Positions 34,998 to 46,320 of a DNA stretch of 64,000 nucleotides are shown here, one piece after another. The notes below the pieces were generated by a model that made no database searches, was not told the DNA's origin, and saw only the letters and a list, made by a program, of their open reading frames with translations. Position 1 is the stretch's first letter. The number at the start of each line of letters is the position of its first letter. Location: assembly GCA_020881915.1 (NCBI GenBank), contig JAJFPB010000010.1, forward strand, positions 1,054,001 through 1,118,000. Reading direction: 5' to 3'. The DNA comes from Paramyrothecium sp. XJ0827. Taxonomy: Eukaryota; Ascomycota; Sordariomycetes; Hypocreales; Stachybotryaceae. Both the position numbers and the translations under genes were made by a program.

Positions 34998-36384
34998 CTA
35001 CCACTGCTGCTTCCCCCCTTTCGTCGTAGGCCTGTCCTCGTAGCAAATGTCGATCCTCGAGTCCTTCTGGATCTCCAACGGCTGCTTGTTGCCCATGATG
35101 TTCTCCTGGCTGTCGCCGTTGGTCGCGGCGAGGTCGTCCAGCCTGTAGCCCGGCCCCGAGATGCGCTCTCGGCCCGGCGCTGAGCCGCCGCCCGACGAGG
35201 AGAGGCTGTTGGAGCCGGTGGTCTTGCCGGCGCCGCTGCCGCCGCTGCTGAATTGGCTGAGGTCCGCGAGCTTTCTCAGCAAGGGGCGGAGTGCCGTCAG
35301 CGCTGCGGCGAGGATGCTGAGCCCGATCTCTAGCATGGAACTGCGAGTGGTTAGCATGCGGCTTTCATTCGTTTCGGAGGCGAGCGGGTTGGATGCTTAC
35401 TAGATTGTCGCTTCCAATGTCTTTTGGATGATGTTGGCGCTCGCAAGACCGCCGTCGGCTGCCATATCCGTGACCTCAATGACGTACTTAAGTCGGATGA
35501 TGGTCGCAACCGAGCTTCTACGAATCTATTAGCACAAGAATGACTGGGTGAAGGAGAGGGCCATCTTACACTGCGCCGAGTCCGAGCAGGAACATGATGG
35601 AGAGCTTGACCTGTAGTCGTAGCTGTGCTTTCCAGAGCATGTAGATGGGCAAGAGCTAACACAATTTGTTAGAACTAACGATCTAAGCATTCATGATAGA
35701 GACAGGGCTCGCTTACCCCGTACAGCCAGCTCACGCCTACGTCCATGGCCGACAGGGCGATGCCGGCATGCCCCAGCACGGTGGTCGAGATGCACGTCCC
35801 GGTGCCGACGCCCCACGCCAGCGGCAGCGGACGGCATTGCAGGGAGTATATCAAGGCGACGGAGAGGCACCACAGGCCGACAATGAGCATGGACACGCCG
35901 AGGACGACGCGGACGGTCCGCATGTTGGCCTTGTCGGCGAGCCTGAAGAGGACCAGGGCCACGCCTAGCTTCGAGATGCCGGTTGTGAGGATGTAGACGA
36001 TCTGGGCAATGGTGAAGTACTAGCACAGGCAAACAGTCAGTCGCGAAGCCGACGGGGGCGGAATGGCCTGCGTCGCCTGCACTCACCTTGGCCGCCTTGA
36101 TCATGTCAAACTGCGGCTGCATTTCCGTCGCTCCGATGCCGTTGTCTATCGCCACCAACTCCATGCCGACGAAGATGACGAAACCGACCTACGCAGTCCT
36201 CAGTCAACGGTTCCCAGCACCGCCCCGGGGATCCAGGACTTACAAACGAAATGGCCATGGCGACGTCGTCGTAGCCTATGGCGCGCTTCATGCCGCGCGC
36301 CCAGAACCGCAGGCCCACGGCGACGGCGTCCACCACCAGGAAGGAGACGCCGACGGGGTAGTAGGCGTCGCGAGCACTGCTCAT
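34998..36384 (-). CDS. Rhodopsin-type 7TM integral membrane protein
   Basis: Six exons: 36384-36244, 36188-36087, 36019-35717, 35655-35570, 35517-35401 and 35340-34998, all in phase (363 residues). The chain shows seven hydrophobic segments and the hallmarks of the fungal rhodopsin/PTH11-like family: GLRFWARGMKRAIGYDD after TM1, an Ile-Ser-Lys-Leu-Gly-Val-Ala segment in TM3, LLPIYMLWKAQL, then IRLKYV and ATIYSMLEIGLSILAAALT. The last ~85 residues are a hydrophilic Gly/Ser-rich tail. There is no CFEM domain and no signal peptide, unlike the receptor at 62327. Members are plasma-membrane proteins, some acting as non-canonical GPCRs in host or surface sensing. Ligand is unknown. Confidence 0.85.
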
Positions 36385-37785
36385 CGTGGCGGGTGGTTTG
36401 GGTTTGAAGCGAAAGGGGGCGGTGGACAGAGATTTTCAGACCAAAAGTTGGTTGGTATTGCGCCGACGACTTTCACAATAAGGCTTAGGAAGTGTCTGAC
36501 CTGGCCATTCTTAAACGCATTGGCAGAGTGGAAGAAGATCTCGCTGCTTCATATACACCGTAGTTGCCGTCTTACATGTTCCTGATCCGCTTTCGAGATT
36601 TTCCAAGCATCCATGTCTCCCAGAACCAGAGCACAATAGCCAGAGTGTCGGTGACAATGAGCCAGGCCTTGCGCACCAGGACTCTTCTTCATTTCTTTTC
36701 TTCACAACCCGCTCCTCTCCTCCGGCATCATGACACTGTGAGCGTTACGGGGATGCGATATCGTGCCACCCGGCCTCGACATGTCAGTTTTCTCCGTGTG
36801 ACGGGGGGACCAGGCCCGGTAGATATCACTCGCGCTGGGTCAGCAGAGTGGTCGGTCCGCAAGAGGGCCTCTGCATTGACGAACGCAATGGGCGGTGGGT
36901 GTTGCGATTGGCGCCGGACCTTGGTCCACCAAGGGTGCTCCCGAGAAGCTTGTGGAGCGCAACGGCTCTCGACTCCACTGCGGAAGCCTACGCGGTTTGC
37001 GATGCAGGGAACCATGTTATCCGGATGCGGCCTATCGCAGGCCAGTCGCCGTCCTGTTGCCTGGGTTTGAGGGGCCCTTCATTGCCTGGATCAATCATTG
37101 TGCCTTGATAACCGCATCGCTTTCGTGGACGACCACCAGGCCGTTTTATTTGCTTCTTTCACTTCAAATTCTGCTGTGCTCCCCTCCCTCTTCCCCCCTT
37201 TCTTTTCTTTTCCGAACCCCTCCCCCCTTCCCCTCATTTCCATATCACACTGTTGTTGGTTGCCTGCCTGCCCTGGAATGCGCGTGGCCAATTGGTTGTG
37301 AGTGGCCACGGCCCTGGACTCGTTATTTATGAGATTATTTTGTTGGTGAATCCCTGATATCGTCGACCAATCGTCCAGTTCCTCGGCCCCGAGCTCTGCG
37401 TAATGTTGTATTGACGTTGCTCATTGTCCATTGTCCAAGAATGACTCCATTCATAACGCCATTCAATTTGAAGGACAATGACCCAAGAATCTTGGAAAAT
37501 TGACCTGCTCGGGAACTAGCTGATATCGGCAAGTGGCAACCAACATTGTAGGTGCAGATGCTCCGCGACCATGCACATGCCAGGGTTGTTCAGCCAGTCC
37601 TCGCAAGCGTAATGCCTCCTGCAAGTGACAGAACACAGCGCAAGCAAAAGACTCGCCCTCTGCAGCATGGGGCTCTCTTGTGAAAACTCGCCTGCAGGTG
37701 GCCTTGAAAAGGAGAGATCCCATTTCGCCCGTTGTCGAGTGCTCCCCATTCGTCAACCCCCTCCATTTCTTATAGTGTCTTGAAA
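36385..37785. other. Intergenic stretch between divergent genes
   Basis: About 1.4 kb between the 7TM gene and the phosphotransferase. It contains T/C-rich runs near 37150-37250 and no supported gene. Promoters of both neighbours are expected here. Confidence 0.45.
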
Positions 37786-38880
37786 ATGCCGTCGACCAAC
37801 AGCACCCAGAAGCTTCCGTCCGTGCCAGAGGAAATCACAGCCTCGTGGCTCAGTGAGGTTCTCGGGCACAAGGTGGAGTCTGTCGAGATCACTGGAAGCA
37901 TACTCAACGCCACTGCTAGCAAGATTCTGGCTACAGTCGCGTACGGGGACGGCGACGCTGCATCCGCTTCCCGTCCCAAGCATGTCTGCTTGAAGGGTGG
38001 GTTCAACCCGGCCATGCTGGCCATGGAGGGCTACGGGGACATTTTGAAGTTGATGTACTCGCGGGAGGTCAAGTTCTTTGCCCTCGTCGCGCCCAAGTTG
38101 ACCAACATAACGGTGCCAAAGGCGTGGTGGGCCGGAGAGAACGAGGAGCAGGGCCAGGGCATTGTCATTATGGACGACCTGAACTACGGATTCACATTTG
38201 GGGAGCCGACGGTCCCTTGGCCTGTTGAGCGCGTCATGGCCGGCGTCGAGCAGCTAGCTGCCCTGCACTCCGGCACCTGGGGAGCCTCCGTCAGCGGTGA
38301 GCATTCATGGCTCACGCCCGCCTATGAACACGTCATGATTGGTCTCACCATGAACTGGGACGCCATGGTGCTCGGGGCCGATCGGCCGCCTATCCCTGAG
38401 GAAATCCGGAACAGGGACCGGACCGTGGCGGCCATGAAGAAGCACTTTGCGACCAAGAATCCCAAATTCGTCTGCATCCTGCACGGCGACCCGCACACGG
38501 GAAACACGTACTTGGACAGTGATGGAAAGCCGTACTTCCTCGACTGGCAGACCAATCACATTGGCTCTGCCTTTCACGACGTGACCTACTTTGTGATTGG
38601 AGCGCTCTCCGTCGAGGACAGGCGCGCGCACGAAATTGCCATCCTAGACCATTACTTGGAGGCATTGGCCAGGTTCGGGGGACCTAAACTTTCCAGCCAA
38701 GACCCGGAGCTTCTGAGGGAGTACAAGAAGTCGGCCATGTCAGGTATGGGCTGGATTCTGACGCCGTTTGAGATGCAAGTCAAGGAGCGTGTCTTTGCCA
38801 TGTGCGAGCGCTACTGCGCCGCGCTGCTGGATCACAAGTCGATCGAGATTGTGGAGTCATTGCCGGATCCTGCAGCCTAG
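37786..38880 (+). CDS. APH/choline-kinase-like small-molecule phosphotransferase
   Basis: A single uninterrupted exon of 364 residues. The catalytic loop is HGDPHTGN, with H233, catalytic base D235 and N240. The metal-binding FLDWQ has D253. GIVIMDDLNYG upstream corresponds to the hinge region after the nucleotide-binding lobe, and an invariant Lys is likely at CLKGGF. The layout fits the aminoglycoside-phosphotransferase/choline-kinase/ecdysteroid-kinase-like superfamily. These enzymes transfer ATP phosphate to a hydroxyl of a small molecule; the substrate cannot be told. An ATG at 37786 is chosen because upstream residues are of low quality and the conserved lobe starts soon after it. It lies a few kb from the methyltransferase/P450 pair, so a role in the same pathway is possible but unproven. 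Confidence 0.85.
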   Translation: MPSTNSTQKLPSVPEEITASWLSEVLGHKVESVEITGSILNATASKILATVAYGDGDAASASRPKHVCLKGGFNPAMLAMEGYGDILKLMYSREVKFFALVAPKLTNITVPKAWWAGENEEQGQGIVIMDDLNYGFTFGEPTVPWPVERVMAGVEQLAALHSGTWGASVSGEHSWLTPAYEHVMIGLTMNWDAMVLGADRPPIPEEIRNRDRTVAAMKKHFATKNPKFVCILHGDPHTGNTYLDSDGKPYFLDWQTNHIGSAFHDVTYFVIGALSVEDRRAHEIAILDHYLEALARFGGPKLSSQDPELLREYKKSAMSGMGWILTPFEMQVKERVFAMCERYCAALLDHKSIEIVESLPDPAA

Positions 38881-39266
38881 CTATCGGTGTAGAATCACTC
38901 TGTACGGACATGGTTGCGAAAGTTGGGAGTTGATGGGCAATGGGGGATGAGACAAGACATTCTGTTAGGCTGTTGATTGATCATATTGCAACCGGGGAGA
39001 TTCCGAAGGGGGGCGGTCCTGCAGTATCATGTTCCCGCTCATATCGATGATGCACTGCATGTGTTGACCCATAGATCGGTCCCAGCAGATCCTGCCAGGC
39101 CTGGCAATTACGAAATGAATGTGACCCATCGATTTGACCGGCTGTGACTGCGAGGCGCCGGTGATGCAGTGCATGCAGCAGTGCTCTTCCCCGGTTCCGT
39201 CTCCCGACGATGGTTTCATGGCTAGGTCTCGATGTGGATGATGATGCTCTCAAATGGCATGTTAGA
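38881..39266. other. Short intergenic stretch between convergent genes
   Basis: About 390 nt containing both 3' ends. No coding signal was seen. Confidence 0.4.
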
Positions 39267-39801
39267 TTACTCGTCATCTTCGCCTTGCTCGCCATCTTCG
39301 TCATCCGTATCAGACGGTAATGCCGAGGGAAACCAGCCGTACTCTCCAAAGTCTACAGTAAACTCGCCCAGAGCGTTGCGCGACACCTCGACACCCTCTG
39401 CTTGCAGAGCCTCTGCCTGGTTTCGCGAGCCAGAAGGCTGGGATCTACTTGCCGTGAGAAACGCGGTCACAAAGAGAAAAACAAAGGACCAAAAAAACAT
39501 ACCGCGGTGATATCGCACCCTTGGCGTTGATGACGCGCTGCCACGGTACGTTCTCGTTGTTGAAACGGGCGGTGGGATCCTCGGGAAGATGCTTCAGGCA
39601 GACGCCAACCTGCCGTGGTCTTTGCGCTGTTCCACGAGGTTGTTTCAGCGATGTTTGACATAGACTCGTACGAGCTCTTTACTCACGCGTGCCCACGAGC
39701 ATGGCAATGTGGCCATAGGTGGTGACCTTGCCGAAGGGGATCTCTTGCACCGCCGAGTAGACTGCGTGGAAGAAGGCCGCCGCCTCGTCCGAGCGGGCCA
39801 T
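39267..39801 (-). CDS. atl1: Alkyltransferase-like DNA repair protein (ATL)
   Basis: Exons are 39801-39687, 39626-39503 and 39444-39267 (138 residues). The family core is clear after splicing: IPFGKVTTYGHIA (DNA-binding helix-turn-helix region), then GTPQRPRQVG and the active-site loop VPWQRVINAKGAIS. In true O6-alkylguanine alkyltransferases this loop is PCHRV; here the acceptor Cys is Trp67, as in alkyltransferase-like proteins such as fission yeast Atl1. Those bind O6-alkylguanine lesions without repairing them and hand them to nucleotide-excision repair. The C-terminus is acidic (DTDDEDGEQGEDDE) after a conserved FGEYGWFP. The third exon is needed to restore the KGAISPR-SQPSGSRNQAE block. 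It probably acts in the nucleus. Confidence 0.88.
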
Positions 39802-40771
39802 TACGACATGGATAGATGGCTGTGAAAAGTGCGTGTATGTTGTGCACTTGAAGAGCTGAAGTGATTGCGGGAGCGGCTGTTGCTCACGCTGCTGAGTTGA
39901 CCGATAGGCGGTGATCGGAGCAAAGGGCGTAAAGACGAGTCATTGGTGACATAGGGCAAGCAGCCAAGTGTAGGGTAAGTAAATACATAGAGGGCTGCTA
40001 CAGTGATTTCGACCATGCTGCTGTTTAGACTACAGTCACTAGACACACCATAGGCTACAAGATGCAAGGTAACAAAATAGAGATTGCCATGTTTTGTAGC
40101 GTATCTTTGAACTCGAGCCTCGAGTAGTCGCGTGGCACTATACAACGCTTGGTTTGCGCAACTGACTGCCAGGGCTTCAAACCCAAGCAGCGTTTCATGG
40201 CTAAGCAAAAGATCCTTAAGATACGCAGAAGAGGACATAAGAGTTCACAACATTTGTGGGTTAGTTTATCAATTTCTTGTTCCAAAGCAGTATCCTATCT
40301 TAAATGAGAAAAGGACATGGATGTTCAGTATATGTTTTCTGCTGCATCGCTCCTTTGCTAATCGCTGGGCCTGCCCATCTTACACCTTGCGCTCGCTCCG
40401 CTTCTTTTGCTGCTCGCTTGCAGATCAGTTCTGCCTTGCTGTTTGAGAAAACAATCGCTATGGTGTGTGCCTCGCGTGAGCTCCAACATATCGCAAGTTT
40501 TCTGGTCCTGTTCTAGTCTATGTTCTGCAAAATCTCGAAAAAGCCAAGTGCTGCAACCTGTTTTTATTTCGCTATTCCATGTCATGTAGGTCATGAGCCT
40601 GGGTTGCCCCCAGTCTCCCGAAAATGGATCGATTTATACTATACGCCTGCCCGCTTTGCTTCGCCTATGCTGAACTCATGTCTTCCTTCCGAGTGTGGCC
40701 TCAGCCATCAGCTCGTCCTGTTGCCGCATCCCGTGTCTCCAACTGCCTAACTCCAGCACATCAACAACAAA
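39802..40771. other. Intergenic stretch
   Basis: About 1 kb between two minus-strand genes. Several short frames were examined; none has a recognisable domain or splice pattern. Confidence 0.4.
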
Positions 40772-42119
40772 TCACGCTGATGGCCTTCTTCCCGTCACGA
40801 ATGCCCTGGATAGGTGGTCAGCAAGGGCGAAATGACAGCCAGAACAGCCTGGGTGGATGAACATACGTGTACGTGTACAGGTGGAACTTGTTCGTCTTCA
40901 GTTCCTCCCGGACCTTGGCCAGGAGCACCTGGACCTCGTCGGCGCGCCAACCTCCCGCGCGCGTGAAGAGGGCGAGCGTGTACGCCTCGATGGCCATCTC
41001 GAGGAACTGCACGCGGAACCAGCGCCCAATCTCCTTGAGCGCCGGATCCTTGGGCCACGTGCCCATCGGCACCACCTTCTGCTCCAGGCTGACGTCCTCG
41101 AAGCCCGCCTTGCGCAGCATGTCCGGCAGCTGCGGCGCAATGTCGAAGCCCAGCGGCGTGCTGAGCCGCCGGAACTCGGCCAGCCACTTGTGCGTCGACG
41201 AGTCCTCGGGCAGCGTGCCGTCGTCGCAGAAGAAGTTGGCCCGGCCCTCGGCGATCTCGACGCGGCCGGTCCCCGGCTTGCAGTGGGTGAAGCACTGCTC
41301 CAGCAGCGCGGGCCAGTCCTGGATAGCGCCGGCCAGGGTGCGCGCGTGGATGAAGTCGAAGTGGTCCTTGGGGAACGTCCACTCGAGCGTGGCGTCGTCG
41401 ATTTCGAAGTGAACGTTGGGCGGGACCCTGCAGCGCAACCGGTGAGGAAAGGATTACGACGAGCAGTCTCCGGGGTGAACGTACCAGCTTGATTGAATAG
41501 GGCTCAGGTCGGTGCCAGTGATGTCGGCAGATGGATATAGGTCTCCCATCTCGATTGCCTATCCGTTCGCGTCAGAACGTGGCCAATACCCACTGTTCGA
41601 CCGACACCATCAGACTCGTCGACTTACCCACATGCCGGTACCGGTGCCCAGATCCAGGATCGCCTGTGGGTTGTCCAGTTTTGTCACACAGTTGGCTCCG
41701 TCCAGCGTCAGAGTGAAGACGTGGTGTGTCATGTCTAGTCGCTCCTGTTCCTTCTCGTCGTTCGGGAGCATGTACTGGCCCGCTCGGTAGGCATGATAGC
41801 GGCGACCGTTCTCGTACTCGTAGTCGAAGATGGAGGAGTTCACGCTCGTTGTTTCGGAAACGTCGCTGGCGTAGTCGGAGCGGGTATCTGAGTCGTCGAC
41901 ATCGACTTCGGCCTGTAGTCGGGGATCGACTGGTCAGGATCTGCTCTCATGATCTTTTTTTTCTTTCTTGATGCGCACCTCCGCTTCTACCTGTGGTTGC
42001 GCTTCCGCTTGCTGTTCGCTGTTGGGCACAGGCGAGGAGGCCTGGTGTTCCGACGGCGCATTGCCCTCCCCATGCGCCAGCCCTTCCGGTGTGGCAGCTT
42101 TTTCTTCCTTTGCTGACAT
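40772..42119 (-). CDS. LaeA-like SAM-dependent methyltransferase
   Basis: Five exons: 42119-41979, 41912-41628, 41558-41485, 41427-40867 and 40805-40772 (364 residues). The first intron (41978-41913) removes an in-frame TGA and uses the TCCTGACC branch site. The N-terminus is Glu/Ala-rich and disordered. The Rossmann core has SIFDYEYENGRRYHAYR, then motif I as ILDLGTGTGMWAIEMGD (Gly-rich loop at about residues 136-140), GTDLSPIQSSWVPPN and FDFIHARTLAGAIQDWP. This pattern is typical of the LaeA/TAM-like methyltransferases of fungi. LaeA itself controls secondary-metabolite clusters in the nucleus, but most paralogs have unknown substrates. The last exon is short and is the least certain. It is divergent from the P450 at 42881. 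Confidence 0.88.
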
Positions 42120-42880
42120 TGTCGGCGAGCTGTTTTGGTCTGTGGCCGAATTGACGCAACACGCGATAAGCCGAGGTATGTTGCAAGGGTGGTCTGAGTG
42201 CTAGCTGCTGCTATGATCACTGGGTGGTTGTCGCGAAGCAAAATGGTGCCGTAGGGGAAGGGTTCTGAGGAGCTGCGCTACAAATACAACTTTAAACGAG
42301 GGCGGGTGGCTCCGAGATGCGCCACTCAACAATTGAAGGCTACTAACCTAATGATCGTGCCATGCCAAGAAGTGGAGTTTAGGTCGAAAGCGTGGCAGCA
42401 GACAGCTGGATGGGGACGCTAGATGACACCTAGGCTAGGACGGTGTGAGAGCGCATTTGAGATGAGATGTGACCTGCTCCTTGAACGCGGTGAAACCTAA
42501 TTGACCGAAGGCGTCTGCCAATGCTACGGTACTTTTGTGCTGCAACTATGAAGCACGTCGATGAAGTTCTGAGACATGTCATTCCGAGGCTGCCATATCA
42601 CGACCCGGGAATTTGGGTCCGAAGGTCGAGACCCTTGATTGGGAGAGGAAGCAGATCCCTGAAAGGACTGGGTCAACAAATCTGTTAGCGTGATGCAAAG
42701 TCCGGGCACACGTGCTCCCCATTGCGCTGCTAATCCCTGTGCAGCCGATCATTTTGGATCTCGGCCCTGATGGACGCGGTGCACCGGCAGCCATGATGGA
42801 ACAGCGGGGAATATGACACGTAGAGGCAAGCTGGTGAGTTCGCTGCACGAAAACACTCGTCTTGGTCAATATCTGTAGCC
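42120..42880. promoter_or_regulatory. Divergent intergenic region between methyltransferase and P450
   Basis: A 761-nt gap between two outward-facing start codons; likely a shared promoter. No gene was found. No motif is strong enough to name a regulator. Confidence 0.4.
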
Positions 42881-44597
42881 ATGGTAGCCCCGGTATTGCT
42901 CGCGGCAGCGGCAGCGGTGCTCGGCTACGTGGTTTGGATCGCAGTGAAACGAGTGTATTTTAGCCCTCTCTCGAAGTTCCCTGGCCCCAAGTCTGCAGCG
43001 TTGACGCTATGGAACGAGTTCTACTGGGACGTTGTCAAAAGGGGCACTTTCATGTGGAAGATTCAGGAGATGCATCAACAGTATGGTAAGTGAAACAAGC
43101 AAATCTGTCTTACGATGGAACTCAAACATGATTAGGGCCGATTGTCAGGATAAATCCGTATGAGCTGCATATTATTGATCCCGAGTTCTACGACGAGCTG
43201 TATGCCTCAAACAAGAAGCTGGACAAGTACAGATGGTGGACCAACCTCGCCGGCGCCGACGGCAGCAGCTTCGCAACCGTCCCTCACGACTTGCATCGCC
43301 TCCGCCGCCGTGTCCTGAACCCTTTCTTCTCGGCGCGCTCCGTCGTGGACGTGGAGCCGCTGGTCAAGGCCAAGGTCGACAAGCTGTGCGCTCGCTTCGC
43401 GGGCGCGCTGCAGACGGGCGAGGTTGTCCGGCTCGACGCAGCGTTCATGGCCCTCACCATGGATGTCATCTGCGACTACGCGTTTGCTAACGACAGGAAA
43501 TATCTGGACGAGCCGGACTTTAAGCTAGTGTGGAAGCAGACCATTCTCGGGGCCTTTGAGGGCGGCGCTTTGGGCAGGCAGTTTCCCTGGATGCTGCCTC
43601 TGATGAAGCGTCTTCCCCTGTCTGTCGTGTACTCCATCAATCCCGCCGTCGGCCACCTGCTCGAGTGGCAAGCTGGTGTCAAGGAACAAATTGCGCCCAT
43701 CCTCGAGGGGGTGGACGAAGTCAGTCTCTCCTCGAAGGGGGAGGCGCCGCGCAAGACAATCTTCCATACCTTGCGCGACAGCGACTTGCCTCCCCATGAA
43801 AAGACTCTACAGAGACTGTGCGACGAAGGCGAAATATTCACCGGCGCGGGATCCGAGACGACCGCTCAGGCGCTCACACGCATCATGTTCTATTTGAAGC
43901 ATGTGCCCAGCACGCTCCGAAAGTTGAGGGAGGAACTCGACCAGGCTATCCCTAATGCTTCCGCGATTCCCACTTGGACCGAGCTACAGCAGCTCCCCTA
44001 TCTTGTCAGGACTCATCGCCTTCCTTGCAAGCCCAAACTAACACATTCTCATTAGGTTGCTGTTATTAAAGAAGGCCTTCGCCTCTCATATGGTGTCACC
44101 GTTCGGCTTCCTCGTATAGCTCACGAGGACATCACGTACAAGGGATACGTTATTCCGGCTGGGGTAAGAGGAAATCTGGCTATTACACAGACTTTTGACT
44201 GACACCGGATGTAGACACCTGTTTCGCAGACGCCATATTTTGTGCTCATGCACCCGTCTGTCTTCCCCGAGCCCGAAGTGTTCCGACCCGAGCGGTGGTT
44301 GGATGCCGGGAACCCGCTGGACAGGTATTTTGTTGCATTTGGCAGAGGTAGCCGGCAATGCGTGGGAATGAAGTATGTTTGACGTCTTGAAGTTCACGGC
44401 CAGCAGTGCACGTTTTATTGACCTCTTTTAGCCTTGCGTATGCGGAGCTCTACTTGGCTGCCGCTTCTGTGGTGCGTCGGTTTGACTGGGAGATGTATGA
44501 GACTGGCTTGAAGGACGTCGTGTGCAAACATGACTTCTTTGTTGCCGTGGGAGATTTGGACAGCAAGGGTGTACGAGCAAAGATTACAGCTCGATGA
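42881..44597 (+). CDS. Cytochrome P450 monooxygenase, trichodiene-oxygenase-like
   Basis: Exons are 42881-43085, 43136-44004, 44056-44163, 44215-44372 and 44432-44597 (501 residues). An N-terminal membrane anchor covers residues ~3-24, followed by the FPGPK hinge. The I-helix oxygen-binding motif is FTGAGSETTAQ. The ExxR motif is KEGLR (E364, R367). RPERW is the PERF-type motif. The heme loop is FGRGSRQCVG with ligand Cys443. It is therefore a complete class II, ER-bound P450. The N-terminal and C-terminal blocks resemble fungal P450s annotated as trichodiene oxygenase-like, but the substrate cannot be fixed. Its divergent neighbour is a LaeA-like methyltransferase, and a small four-TM protein converges on it from the right. 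The set may be a small metabolic cluster. Confidence 0.92.
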
Positions 44598-44757
44598 TGT
44601 GATGAGCGCAGAGCCTTATACCTGTGGTGGCATGCTCGACTGTTACACACTGGGATATGGCAGACGGTAGCGTCTTGATTTTCGTATCAAATGCGAGCAA
44701 TGAGCAACGCAATCATAATTACAGGTAACGGCTTCATCAATTATGAGGTTCCCTACA

Positions 44758-45217
44758 TTACAACGAATAAATCTCATACGCCCACCCAGCGATGCCCAGC
44801 CCCATGAATGCCGAGAAGATTTTGGACTGCGGGAACCCGGGGCCCCCAAACTCCGGATCCAGCCCTTCCGCTTCAGGGAAGAAGATCGCAAGCAAGCCCG
44901 CCAGCCAGTAGATGGATCCGCAGATGACGGCCATGTTGAGTGAGTCTTTGGATGCGCCAGTCACGGTCGGGCGCCATGTGTAGTACAACGTCAGCAGCCC
45001 CAGCATGACTGATAGGGTGATGGTCTGGCCATTGTGGAATCTGTTTGCACCTGATCAACCTAAGCTCGCATGAATGAGATGATCAATATTCGTCTTACTT
45101 TGCGTGTGGTGGCCAGCGCGGGTTGTACTGGTGAGTCTCGTTCATATCGGCAATCGGGGCCCCCAACAGCAGACCTACAGCATCTAGAGTGAGTAGAATC
45201 TTTCCCAGGCGCGGCAT
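44758..45217 (-). CDS. Small four-TM membrane protein of a conserved fungal family
   Basis: Exons are 45217-45099 and 45040-44758 (133 residues). The first TM segment (ILLTLDAVGLLLGA) is followed by a conserved-looking loop, NETHQYNPRWPP, then HAKFHNGQT, and three more TM segments. The loop is completed only across the intron junction, which supports the model. I recognise this loop from small uncharacterised fungal membrane proteins, but no function is assigned. It converges on the P450 stop with 160 nt between, so co-location with the P450 and methyltransferase may or may not be meaningful. Confidence 0.75.
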
Positions 45218-46320
45218 TATGTTGCACAGTTCAGCAGGTCTTGCTTTGCAGCTTCGGGCTTTCTCTGGTCTCGATTGCACCGGCCGGATGGCGAGGCAAT
45301 CAAAAGTAGACGTCCCAAGCTAGGCTCAGCGATCCGTTGAACCTACCTACATATTTAAACCTGCCGGACCCTACCTTATGATGTCAACGTTATGAAGTTG
45401 ACCTTGACTAATCGCGCCACCATTCTTTGTGGTTTGTGGAAAGGGACAGGAGGCGCTTTCGTGTAAACGTCCTAAGCAGGACTCGCGATGCAAAACATTG
45501 CTTGCTGGTTGATGCTTTTGTGCCATCGTGTGTCGCAGCTGACTACAGGGGTAAGCGGCGGATTCCGCCTCTGATCTTTGAGTTGCCGCTTCCGGTGAGT
45601 ACAGTGGTGAGCGGCGCGGAAACACTGCTGATGATTGGAGACATCCCACATCAATGGTGGGAAACTGGGGCTGGCGTTCTTGAATTTGCTTCTATTTGTG
45701 CCGAAATTGTGAATTAAAAGTCGGTAAATGAATTGAAGATGGACGTTAACTGAGGTGTTTGGGCAGGCGAACCAGTTCCCACGGTCTAAGTACAGGCTCA
45801 ATCCCGGTTCAAGTGTTTCAGGCTTCTTGTCCACTAATTGCGCCACTCGTCAGACATTTGTTAGTGACTTATTTTACATGAGTCTCCAGCAGCGTAGCGA
45901 GGATGCTGCTTTGACTGACTTACAACATTTTCCCTGACAGCTGTAAGCTGACTGACTCCCTTGATATGAGCTGGGAGGCTGTCAGCCATCAGACTAAACC
46001 GACGTCAAACACTTTATTGGTAAGCAACCGACAGCAAAATATCCGGGCAGAAAGTGAGCTTCTAGCTCTGCTCACTCCTGTACCTTCGAAGCTGAAATCA
46101 TGCCCCGCTAGCAGCTCGTGTCATGCAGCCTGTGCAACATCGGGCTGTTCAGCTCAAGCATGGTGGGGATCGCTCTGGATGGCCCATGATGGGCCGTCGA
46201 GGCTTTAAATGATCAAAGCTTTCACTGCATTTCGCTCCTCTTGGAAACTCGGTTGCTTAGCCCGATAATGGTGGCAGTTTCCTAACTGCCATTTCGCACG
46301 AGAACGCATACAAGAGGGAA
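45218..46320. other. Intergenic stretch
   Basis: About 1.1 kb between divergent genes. Short frames near 45427-45846 on both strands show no domain. No gene is supported. Confidence 0.4.

Noticed and set aside
40857..41492. 211-codon plus-strand frame opposite the methyltransferase
   Set aside because: It is an antisense shadow of a GC-rich coding exon; the minus-strand frame carries clear methyltransferase motifs.
41930..41980. In-frame TGA in the LaeA-like gene, suggesting a pseudogene
   Set aside because: An intron with a good branch site (TCCTGACC) and acceptor spans the stop and keeps frame.
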